A DNA stretch of 41,412 bases from Corynebacterium jeikeium (GTDB taxonomy: Bacteria > Actinomycetota > Actinomycetes > Mycobacteriales > Mycobacteriaceae), in assembly GCF_000738175.1 (NCBI RefSeq), contig NZ_JFCH01000033.1:1-41412 (forward strand), in the 5' to 3' direction. Below the pieces are notes generated by a model that ran no database searches, was not told the origin of the DNA, and saw only the letters and a program-made list of their open reading frames with translations. A program made the translations under genes and the position numbers. This document shows positions 20,969 to 28,445 of this stretch, one piece after another. Position 1 is the first letter of the stretch, and each line of letters starts with the position of its first letter.

Positions 20969-23900
20969 CTAGCTGACGTCCATGTCAGCATCCGGACGCT
21001 CGTCACGGGACAGGTTGATGCCCAGAGCCGCGTTAGCGTTCTCCAGTTCATCGTCATCGTCGGAGGACAGCTCCATCGGGGTGCCGTCGGCGGCCAGAAC
21101 CTCAACGTTCAGGCACAGCGACTGCAGCTCCTTCAGAAGGACCTTGAAGGACTCTGGGATACCAGGATCCGGAATGTTCTCGCCCTTCACGATCGCCTCG
21201 TACACCTTCACACGACCAACCACGTCGTCGGACTTGATGGTCAGGAGCTCCTGCAGGGTGTAGGCGGCACCGTATGCCTGCATTGCCCACACCTCCATCT
21301 CACCGAAGCGCTGGCCACCGAACTGTGCCTTACCACCCAGCGGCTGCTGGGTAATCATGGAGTAAGGACCAGTGGAGCGAGCGTGGATCTTCTCGTCGAC
21401 CAGGTGGTGCAGCTTCAGCATGTACATGTAGCCCACTGCAACCGGGTACGGGAAGGGCTCGCCGGAGCGGCCGTCGATCAGGTTGGACTTACCGAAGTCG
21501 TCGACCTGGCGCTCGCCGTCGCGGTTCGGCAGCGAGGAACGCAGCAGGCCAGACAGCTCCGCGTTGGAAGCACCGTCGAACACTGGGGTGGCGGTCAGGG
21601 AGTCCGCCGGAATCTCGTACAGCTCCTCCGGCAGGGTCTCCAGCATCTTCTGGATCTTCGGATCCTGGGAGTCCGGGTCGACCTTCCAGCCGGCCTTAGC
21701 CAGCCAGCCCAGGTGCACCTCAAGAACCTGACCAATGTTCATACGGCGCGGCACGCCGTGGGTGTTCAGGATGATGTCGATCGGAGTACCGTCCGGCAGG
21801 AACGGCATGTCCTCCTGCGGCAGGATCTTGCCGACAACACCCTTGTTGCCGTGACGACCGGCGAGCTTATCGCCGTCCTGGATCTTGCGCTTCTGGGCAA
21901 CGTAGACGCGAACCATCTCGTTCACACCTGCGGCCAGGTCGTCGTCATCCTCACGGGAGAACACGCGAACGCCGATGACCTTACCGGTCTCGCCGTGCGG
22001 CACCTTCATGGAGGTATCGCGAACCTCGCGGGCCTTCTCACCGAAGATGGCGCGCAGCAGGCGCTCTTCCGGAGTCAGCTCGGTTTCACCCTTCGGGGTG
22101 ACCTTACCGACCAGGATGTCGCCGTCGCGGACGTCCGCGCCGATGCGGACGATACCGCGTTCGTCCAGGTCAGCCAGGACGTCCTCGCCCACGTTAGGAA
22201 TGTCGCGGGTGATCTCCTCCGGGCCCAGCTTGGTGTCGCGGGCGTCAATCTCGTACTCCTCGATGTGGATCGAGGTCAGAACGTCCTCCTCAACCATGCG
22301 CTGGTTCAGGATGATGGCGTCCTCGTAGTTGTGGCCTTCCCACGGCATGAAGGCAACCAGCAGGTTCTTACCCAGTGCCATCTCACCGTTGTCGGTGCCC
22401 GGGCCGTCGGCGAGAACCTGGCCAGCCTCAACGCGGTCGCCTTCGTCCACCAGCGGCGTCTGGTTGTAGCAGGTGCCCTGGTTGGTGCGCTCGAACTTGC
22501 GCAGCATGAAGGTATCGCGCACACCCTCGTCGTCCATGACGGTGATGTAGTCGGCGGAGACGTACTCGACCACGCCTGCCTTCGGCGCGATGATCATGTC
22601 GCCGGCGTCATAAGCAGCGCGCAGCTCCATACCGGTGCCCACGAAAGGAGCCTCGGAGCGCAGCAGCGGCACAGCCTGACGCTGCATGTTGGCACCCATC
22701 AGTGCACGGTTAGCATCGTCGTGCTCGAGGAACGGAATCATAGCGGTTGCCACGGAAACCATCTGTCGCGGCGACACGTCCATGTAGTCCACCTCGGTGT
22801 ACGGGACGACCTCCACGTCGCCGCCGCGCAGGCGAACCTCAATGCGCTCCTCGGTAAACCGGTGATTCTCGTCGAACGGGGTGTTCGCCTGAGCAATCAC
22901 GTGGCGGTCCTCTTCGTCCGCAGTGAAGTAGTAAACCTCGTCGGTGATCTGCCCGTCCACAACCTTGCGGTACGGGGTCTCGATGAAGCCGAACGGGTTC
23001 ACGCGAGCGTAGGAGGACAGGGAACCGATCAGACCAATGTTCGGACCCTCAGGAGTCTCAATCGGGCACATGCGGCCGTAGTGAGACGGGTGAACGTCGC
23101 GGACCTCCAGGCCAGCGCGCTCACGGGACAGGCCGCCCGGACCCAGCGCAGACAGGCGGCGCTTGTGGGTCAGGCCGGACAGGGAGTTGTTCTGGTCCAG
23201 GAACTGGGACAGCTGGGAGGTGCCGAAGAACTCGCGGATAGCCGCAGAGACCGGGCGAACGTTGATCAGGGAGGTCGGGGTGATGGACTCCGCATCCTGC
23301 GTAGTCATACGCTCACGCACAACGCGCTCCATGCGGGACAGACCCACGCGAACCTGGTTCTGGATCAGCTCGCCGACGGTACGCAGACGACGGTTGCCGA
23401 AGTGGTCGATGTCGTCGGTATCAATCGGGATTTCGGTGCCGTCCGGGGAGGTCATGGACTTCTCACCGGCGTGCAGGCGCACCAGGTACTCGATGGTGGT
23501 CAGGATGTCCTCTTCCGTGAGGGTCATCACGCCATCGGTGTCGCCACCCAGGCCCAGCTTGCGGTTGACCTTGTAGCGGCCGACCTTGGCCAGGTCGTAG
23601 CGCTTCGCCTTGAAGAAGGAGTTCTCCAGCAGAGCCTGCGCGGAGTCGCGCGTCGGGGACTCGCCCGGGCGCTGCTTGCGGTAGATCTCCAGCAGAGCCT
23701 CATCGGTGTTGTCCACGCCGTCCTTTTCGAGGGTGGACATCATCAGCTCGGAGAAGCCGAAACGGTCGGTGATCTCCTGCGTGGTCAGGCCCAGGGCCTT
23801 CAGCAGCACGGTGACCGGCTGACGGCGCTTACGGTCGATGCGCACGCCGACGGTGTCGCGCTTATCCACGTCGAACTCCAGCCATGCACCGCGGGAAGGG

Positions 23901-24496
23901 ATCACCTTCACGGAGTGCAGGGGACGCTCGGTAGAGGCGTCGATGGAGGCATCGAAGTACACGCCCGGGGAACGGACAAGCTGGGAGACAACGACACGCT
24001 CGGTGCCGTTGATGATGAACGTGCCCTTGTCGGTCATCATCGGGAAGTCACCGATGAAGACCGTCTGGGACTTGATCTCACCAGACATGGAGTTGGTGAA
24101 TTCCGCGGTCACGTACAGCGGTGCCGCGTAGTTGATGTCCTTATCCTTCGCCTCGTCGATGGTGGACTTAACGTCATCGAAGCGGGGCTCGGACAGGGTG
24201 AGGGACATGTTCTCGGAGTAGTCCTCGATCGGAGAGAGCTCCTCGAGAATCTCCTCGAGTCCGCTCATGATGCGGACATCCTCCCCTGCCTCTGCTTGGG
24301 CGCGGGCACGCCACTCAGGCGTGCCAACGAGCCAAGCGAAGGACTCTCGTTGGAGGTCAAGAAGGCCTGGAACCTCGATCGGAGCGTCGATCTTCGCAAA
24401 GCTGTGTCGCTGCGGAGCTCCGGGAATTCCGGCCACTGAGCTGGTCTGGCGGGAGACTGCCAAGATGGGTCCTTCCAGCACAACATCGGTCGACAC
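20969..24496 (-). CDS. rpoB: DNA-directed RNA polymerase subunit beta
   Basis: A 1175-residue beta subunit. The rifampicin-binding region lies at residues 426-451 ([20 protein letters not shown] and following). D434, H444 and S449, equivalent to E. coli 516, 526 and 531, are wild type, so no classical rifampicin-resistance change is present; the residue before D434 is Leu, where E. coli has Met. Other conserved tracts include [39 protein letters not shown] and HGNKGVVG. The protein ends in an acidic stretch. GTG codons at 24496 and 24481 are both possible starts; the second gives [12 protein letters not shown], as in relatives, and neither has a clear ribosome site. Confidence 0.99.
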   Translation of the reverse strand: MSTDVVLEGPILAVSRQTSSVAGIPGAPQRHSFAKIDAPIEVPGLLDLQRESFAWLVGTPEWRARAQAEAGEDVRIMSGLEEILEELSPIEDYSENMSLTLSEPRFDDVKSTIDEAKDKDINYAAPLYVTAEFTNSMSGEIKSQTVFIGDFPMMTDKGTFIINGTERVVVSQLVRSPGVYFDASIDASTERPLHSVKVIPSRGAWLEFDVDKRDTVGVRIDRKRRQPVTVLLKALGLTTQEITDRFGFSELMMSTLEKDGVDNTDEALLEIYRKQRPGESPTRDSAQALLENSFFKAKRYDLAKVGRYKVNRKLGLGGDTDGVMTLTEEDILTTIEYLVRLHAGEKSMTSPDGTEIPIDTDDIDHFGNRRLRTVGELIQNQVRVGLSRMERVVRERMTTQDAESITPTSLINVRPVSAAIREFFGTSQLSQFLDQNNSLSGLTHKRRLSALGPGGLSRERAGLEVRDVHPSHYGRMCPIETPEGPNIGLIGSLSSYARVNPFGFIETPYRKVVDGQITDEVYYFTADEEDRHVIAQANTPFDENHRFTEERIEVRLRGGDVEVVPYTEVDYMDVSPRQMVSVATAMIPFLEHDDANRALMGANMQRQAVPLLRSEAPFVGTGMELRAAYDAGDMIIAPKAGVVEYVSADYITVMDDEGVRDTFMLRKFERTNQGTCYNQTPLVDEGDRVEAGQVLADGPGTDNGEMALGKNLLVAFMPWEGHNYEDAIILNQRMVEEDVLTSIHIEEYEIDARDTKLGPEEITRDIPNVGEDVLADLDERGIVRIGADVRDGDILVGKVTPKGETELTPEERLLRAIFGEKAREVRDTSMKVPHGETGKVIGVRVFSREDDDDLAAGVNEMVRVYVAQKRKIQDGDKLAGRHGNKGVVGKILPQEDMPFLPDGTPIDIILNTHGVPRRMNIGQVLEVHLGWLAKAGWKVDPDSQDPKIQKMLETLPEELYEIPADSLTATPVFDGASNAELSGLLRSSLPNRDGERQVDDFGKSNLIDGRSGEPFPYPVAVGYMYMLKLHHLVDEKIHARSTGPYSMITQQPLGGKAQFGGQRFGEMEVWAMQAYGAAYTLQELLTIKSDDVVGRVKVYEAIVKGENIPDPGIPESFKVLLKELQSLCLNVEVLAADGTPMELSSDDDDELENANAALGINLSRDERPDADMDVS

Positions 24497-24769
24497 TACG
24501 TGGTGGAGCTGTAGTGTGCGATCGTGATTGTGTGTGTACGGTCTCGTGATGGTCGATTTAGTTGGATTTTCCCTGCCAAACTATCCCCACGCAGAAACGA
24601 CTAAACGACCTTGTCAAATGGCCTTTTTGGCTCGTTTGGCAAAGTCTGCTTCATGTGTAATGTCTTCACATCACTTCTGCGTAGCTTTGTAGTCGTTTCG
24701 TTGTAGCCGATAGCTCAACAAATCAAATCCAGCGCAACGAACTATCCTATAGCATCGCTGCGCGAATGT
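24497..24769 (-). promoter_or_regulatory. rpoB promoter/leader region
   Basis: This 273-base gap lies between the DUF3068 stop and rpoB. On the minus strand TCGTTT and GATAGT, 17 bases apart (about 24580-24608), form a usable promoter pair, and TTGATT with TACAAC occurs further upstream. Two short motifs recur in opposite orientation: GAAACGACTA (24594-24603) with TAGTCGTTTC (24690-24699), and ACGCAGAA (24589-24596) with TTCTGCGT (24675-24682). Promoter assignments are tentative; the repeats are exact. Confidence 0.45.
24720..24763 (-). terminator. terminator after the DUF3068 gene
   Basis: On the minus strand GCGCAGCGA (24763-24755) pairs with TCGTTGCGC (24740-24732) in nine pairs including one G-U, with a 14-base loop. 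TGGATTTGATTTG follows. The stem begins six bases after the stop codon. The interrupted T tract makes it a moderate candidate. Confidence 0.55.
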
Positions 24770-25888
24770 CTAGGCTTCCTCTGCCGGGCTCTCAGGCTGC
24801 TTCTCTGCCCGGCTCTCATTCCGGCGCTCCGCCCTACGCTTAGCGCGCCGCCACAGAACCAACACCACGGATGCTGCTGCCACAATAACACCCGCGACAA
24901 TCAATGCAACCCCCCATTTATCGGTGTGGCGCTGCCCGCTAACCTCCATGGCCTGATCCAGCATGGACTGCGTCACCCGCTGCGGAGTCTTGCCGTGGAA
25001 CTGCAGCAGGTTCTGCACGTCCTTACCGGAGCCATCCCGGTACGTGTCCTTCACGTTCTCTTCCACACTCACCAGCAGGCCGGACTTCGGCTCTACCGTC
25101 AGCTCGCGCCAACCTTCGTGGAACAACTGGGCGCGCTGCGGCTTGCCGTCCTCCCCTTCAACGGTGATGGTGTTGCGCACTCCCGCGTACTCCTTGGCCA
25201 CCGAGGTTGCCGGGATCTCTTGGCGGAAGACGTACAGCTCGTGCTCGCGCCCGTCAGCGGTGGTGACATTGCGAGTACCGGTGAACTCCGCAGGCAGTGC
25301 GCGACGTAGCGTCATATCGAAATAGTCATAAGAGCGCTGCTCAGTGCCCTGAGGGAACTTGGCCCAATAACCGGCGATCTCGCCGTCGGTGGCCGGGGTA
25401 GCGGGAGTGTCCGAGACCTTCGCATCCCCCTTCGCCTCGCCTGTTCGGCGATCCACGGTAAAGCTCCAGACCTGTGCGTCCAGCAGCGATTCCAGGTCGT
25501 CCTCCACGTCCGTGCGAGCGGTGGTCACACCGACGCGCGCGCTGGCTTCATCGTCGGTGGCGGGCTCCTCGAGCGTGATCTTGAACTGGCGGTTGACCGG
25601 CGCCGTCACATCCTCTTTACCGTCAAGCCCTTGGTAGTTCGGACCGATCACCGCGGCGGGGTCGTTCAATGTAAGCGTTGTCGCGGCCAGGTCTAGAGGC
25701 ACGGCCTTGTCGTTCGATACAACCTTTGGGAGCATGACGCCCACAGTGATCAACGCTACGCCAATCAGTGCACCGAGCGCACCCAGGATGTAGAGGCCTT
25801 TGCCGGAGCCCTTATTATTCGTCACTTCTCTGCCACCATCTGCATTTAGATCAGTTTTAGCTACCCGTACGCCCGGAGGGCTGGGCAC
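24770..25888 (-). CDS. DUF3068 membrane-anchored protein
   Basis: A 372-residue protein with one transmembrane helix near each end (about residues 31-53 and 323-345) and a large outside domain between them; the C-terminal tail is basic then acidic and cytoplasmic. The outside part contains the DUF3068 hallmarks YDYFDMTLRRALPAEFTGT, ELYVFRQEIPAT and FHEGWRELTVEPKSGLLVSVEEN. The family is restricted to Actinobacteria, where members are described as envelope proteins of uncertain role. The first start is GTG at 25888; a GTG at 25825 (VTNNKGSGKGLYILG) would remove 21 residues and fits the topology equally well. A strong terminator separates it from rplL upstream. Confidence 0.85.
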   Translation of the reverse strand: MPSPPGVRVAKTDLNADGGREVTNNKGSGKGLYILGALGALIGVALITVGVMLPKVVSNDKAVPLDLAATTLTLNDPAAVIGPNYQGLDGKEDVTAPVNRQFKITLEEPATDDEASARVGVTTARTDVEDDLESLLDAQVWSFTVDRRTGEAKGDAKVSDTPATPATDGEIAGYWAKFPQGTEQRSYDYFDMTLRRALPAEFTGTRNVTTADGREHELYVFRQEIPATSVAKEYAGVRNTITVEGEDGKPQRAQLFHEGWRELTVEPKSGLLVSVEENVKDTYRDGSGKDVQNLLQFHGKTPQRVTQSMLDQAMEVSGQRHTDKWGVALIVAGVIVAAASVVLVLWRRAKRRAERRNESRAEKQPESPAEEA

Positions 25889-25921
25889 ACGATTCGATAT
25901 TGGTCACTTAAGCGTAGCAAG

Positions 25922-25965
25922 ACAACAAAAAACCGCCGGAAATCACGAAATGTGATTCCCAGCGG
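25922..25965 (-). terminator. rho-independent terminator after rplL
   Basis: On the minus strand CCGCTGGGAATCAC (25965-25952) pairs with GTGATTTCCGGCGG (25946-25933): 14 pairs with two G-U wobbles and a five-base loop, then TTTTTTGTTGT. This is a textbook intrinsic terminator, 55 bases after rplL, separating rplJL from the DUF3068 and rpoB genes. Confidence 0.9.
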
Positions 25966-26020
25966 CTTTGTTTTGCCTGCGCATTCGGCGCCAGGCCGAA
26001 GCGCGGAAAGTAAGGCGAGC

Positions 26021-26407
26021 TTACTTGAGGGAGACCTTTGCGCCAGCCTCTTCCAGCTTGGTCTTAGCAGCCTCAGCGTCGTCCTTGGAAGCACCCTCCA
26101 GGATAGCCTTCGGAGCACCCTCAACCAGCTCCTTAGCCTCCTTCAGGCCCAGGCCGGAGACGATCTCGCGGACAACCTTAATAACGCCGATCTTCTTAGC
26201 GCCTGCGTCCTCCAGAACGACGTCGAACTCGTCCTTCTCCTCAGCAGCAGCGCCGCCCTCAGCGCCCGGAGCAGCAGCAACGGCAGCAACCGGAGCAGCA
26301 GCGGTGACGTCGAAGACCTCTTCGAATTCCTTAACGAACTCAGACAGTTCGATGAGGGTCATTTCCTTGAAAGCCTCGATGAGCTCGTCCTTGGTGAGCT
26401 TAGCCAT
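26021..26407 (-). CDS. rplL: 50S ribosomal protein L7/L12
   Basis: A 128-residue stalk protein that recruits translation GTPases. [32 protein letters not shown] is the dimerisation domain, followed by an Ala/Gly hinge (about residues 38-58) and the globular domain [39 protein letters not shown]. The ATG at 26407 has an AAAGGA site. It follows rplJ by 94 bases and ends before a strong terminator. Confidence 0.98.
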   Translation of the reverse strand: MAKLTKDELIEAFKEMTLIELSEFVKEFEEVFDVTAAAPVAAVAAAPGAEGGAAAEEKDEFDVVLEDAGAKKIGVIKVVREIVSGLGLKEAKELVEGAPKAILEGASKDDAEAAKTKLEEAGAKVSLK

Positions 26408-26501
26408 GATGGCATCCTTTCGTAGTTGTGCCGGTGGGCCGGAAAGTGTTGGTGGCCCGGCCGGCAAAGTGTTTTATGTCTTATGTATGAGCGGAGGGAA
26501 C

Positions 26502-27017
26502 TTACTGTTCCTTCTTCTCCTGCAGTGCAGCGGCCAGGCGTGCAACCTGGGATGCTGGTGCGTTGAACAGGCCTGCGGCCTTTGCCAAGGAACCCTGCAT
26601 GGCACCGGCCAGCTTGGCCAGCGTGGTTTCGCGATTGTCCAGCTCGGCGATTGCCTCAACCTGAGCTGCATCAATCGTGGCACCGTCCATGTAGCCACCC
26701 TTGATCACGAAGTTCTTGTGATCCTTGCCGAAGTCCTTCATAGCCTTCGCAGCGTCCACGGCTTCGCCGTTGACGAATGCGATTGCGGTAGGACCGGTCA
26801 GCAGGGACTCATCAAGCTCAATGCCGGCTTCGCGTGCAGCCAGCTTGATCATGGTGTTCTTGGCGACGGAGTAGGTAACGTCCGAACCCAGTGCGCGACG
26901 CAGCTCGGTGGTCTCAGCCACGGACAGGCCACGGTACTCGGTCAACAGAGTGGACTGTGCCTGCTCGAAGCGTGCCTTGAGCTCTTCCAGCGAAGCGGTG
27001 TTCTTCGGATTAGCCAT
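26502..27017 (-). CDS. rplJ: 50S ribosomal protein L10
   Basis: A 171-residue L10, which anchors L7/L12 dimers on the stalk. The start [43 protein letters not shown] and the [14 protein letters not shown] stretch are typical; the C-terminal helix ([17 protein letters not shown]) is the L12-binding segment. The ATG at 27017 follows GGAGG; a longer open frame upstream is within the leader. L10 usually controls its own operon by binding its mRNA leader. Confidence 0.98.
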   Translation of the reverse strand: MANPKNTASLEELKARFEQAQSTLLTEYRGLSVAETTELRRALGSDVTYSVAKNTMIKLAAREAGIELDESLLTGPTAIAFVNGEAVDAAKAMKDFGKDHKNFVIKGGYMDGATIDAAQVEAIAELDNRETTLAKLAGAMQGSLAKAAGLFNAPASQVARLAAALQEKKEQ

Positions 27018-27330
27018 ACTCTCGCCTCCTTCCTGATGTTTACGGTGTACGTTTTTGCAGTACGTCCACCGACGATCATTGTTGAAGGGCAACACTGTAC
27101 ATAAACGACAAAGCGCCTCGCGTTTCCGGCGTTTTACGCAAGAAGCACAAGGCGCATTCGTAGGATCCCCGGCTTTCTAGGGCTGGAATCCGATCCGAAC
27201 GTCTAATCGTGTTACCTGCGTGGGCCGTCATCTATGACGATGATCCTTCAATCTCCTGCCCACTCTCCCCAGTTAAGGTTCGCGCGGACGGTGATGACCG
27301 ACGGTCTTCGGTGAAAACTTGACGTTGCTG
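27018..27330 (-). ncRNA. probable L10 leader (rplJ autoregulatory mRNA element)
   Basis: About 300 bases of structured non-coding sequence precede rplJ on the minus strand. Visible pairings include GCGCCT (27155-27150) with AGGCGC (27118-27113), enclosing alternative GCGT-AAA-ACGC hairpins, and several hairpins upstream. In bacteria this position is occupied by the L10 leader, to which the L10-L12 complex binds to repress translation. The assignment rests on position and pairing potential; a covariance-model search was not possible. Confidence 0.5.
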
Positions 27331-27484
27331 ATCTCGTTGTTGATCTAGTCAAACTTCCTCGAAGGAGGTTACACCCCTGCCTCCCTTTCCTCCAAATCGC
27401 TGTTTTTCTTTCTGACGCCACCCTGCGCGAGAAATTATTTCGTTTCCAAAACTGGGGCTGCGGATTTGATTAGCCTTGGGGTTC
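27331..27484. other. divergent region between rplJ leader and lipase gene
   Basis: About 150 bases with no gene. It should hold the rplJ promoter on the minus strand and the lipase promoter on the plus strand. On the plus strand TTTCCA and TTTGAT are about 17 bases apart near 27443-27470; the match to consensus is weak. Confidence 0.35.
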
Positions 27485-28408
27485 ATGGACGCATTCATCC
27501 CGAAGTTCCTATCCAGCCTGCGACGCGACAATCCACTGCCGGAGGGCGTCAATAAGTTCGACACACCGCTAGACGGCAAGACACCGACGGTGCTGATCCA
27601 CGGCACGTGGCTCAACGCATATAACACGTGGGACTACGTGGCCAAGCACCTCATTGCGGCAGGTCATCCAGTATTTGCCGTGAACTACGGCAAAGACCGG
27701 TCTGCCTTTACAGGCAAGGCGCCGGGCGTGTACGCCAACAACTTCCTGCGCACCTCCCAGAAGGAGGTGGCGGCCTTCATCGACGAGGTGATCGAGCGCA
27801 CGGGTGCGAAGAAGGTGAACCTGGTCGGCCACTCGCAAGGCGTGGCGCAGGCGCGGCTATACCTTTCCGATTCCGGCGGCGCCGACCGGGCGGATGTGGC
27901 GCGTAACAAGGTGGACCGGCTGGTGGGCGTGGGACCTGCGCACCACGGCACTACCCTCTCGGGCATCTCGACTCTGGGCGACAAGATCGACCCGAACAAC
28001 AAGCTCGCGGGATTCCTGGAGAAGTTCCTGGGCGGCGCGGCGATCGACCAGCGCCTAGGCAGTGAGTTTGGCGAGCACCTGAACCGCGATGGTGATACTA
28101 CGCCGGGTGTGGACTACACGATGATCACTGCGAAGTACGACGGTATTGCGACTCCTCGCTTGAAGCAGGTGATGGTCGCCGGGGAAGGCGCGCGGGTGCG
28201 CAACCTGAGTGTGCAGGACGACAATCCGTTTGATCTTTCGGGTCACTTGGCGATGCTGTACTCGCCGCGTGTGGTCGATCTGATTCTAGAGGCCCTGGAA
28301 CCGGGAGAAGACGGCCCGGCTACTTACCGCGCCGCCCACCCGATGAAGCGCGGGTTGGTGCTGCCGATGATGGGCGAGTTCCGGCTGCCGGGGCGGCGGA
28401 AAGCCTAG
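27485..28408 (+). CDS. lipase class 2 / EstA-like alpha/beta hydrolase
   Basis: A hydrolase of 307 residues from the ATG at 27485 (a TTG at 27476 would add three). It contains PTVLIHGTWLNAYNTWDYVAKHLIAAGHPVFAVNYG, the HG oxyanion strand of lipases, and the nucleophile motif GHSQG. The probable acid is the Asp of TAKYDGIATP, and the His is that of LSGHLAMLY, matching the class 2 lipase triad order. Most secreted family members have a signal peptide; none is seen here, so the enzyme may be cytoplasmic or use an unrecognised route. It is on the plus strand, isolated between two minus-strand units, and converges with the transporter operon. Confidence 0.82.
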   Translation: MDAFIPKFLSSLRRDNPLPEGVNKFDTPLDGKTPTVLIHGTWLNAYNTWDYVAKHLIAAGHPVFAVNYGKDRSAFTGKAPGVYANNFLRTSQKEVAAFIDEVIERTGAKKVNLVGHSQGVAQARLYLSDSGGADRADVARNKVDRLVGVGPAHHGTTLSGISTLGDKIDPNNKLAGFLEKFLGGAAIDQRLGSEFGEHLNRDGDTTPGVDYTMITAKYDGIATPRLKQVMVAGEGARVRNLSVQDDNPFDLSGHLAMLYSPRVVDLILEALEPGEDGPATYRAAHPMKRGLVLPMMGEFRLPGRRKA

Positions 28409-28421
28409 CGAGGCTCCTCGC
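28408..28421. terminator. small hairpin between convergent genes
   Basis: GCGAGG-CT-CCTCGC directly follows the lipase stop codon and lies 25 bases from the end of the transporter operon. Without a T run it is only a weak candidate for shared termination. Confidence 0.3.
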
Positions 28422-28445
28422 CGTCCCAAACTTCTCTAGCCTTCC

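Noticed and set aside
20870..24439. Very long open frame on the plus strand opposite rpoB
   Set aside because: Same cause as for rpoC: antisense openness from codon bias, with no ribosome site and no domain likeness.
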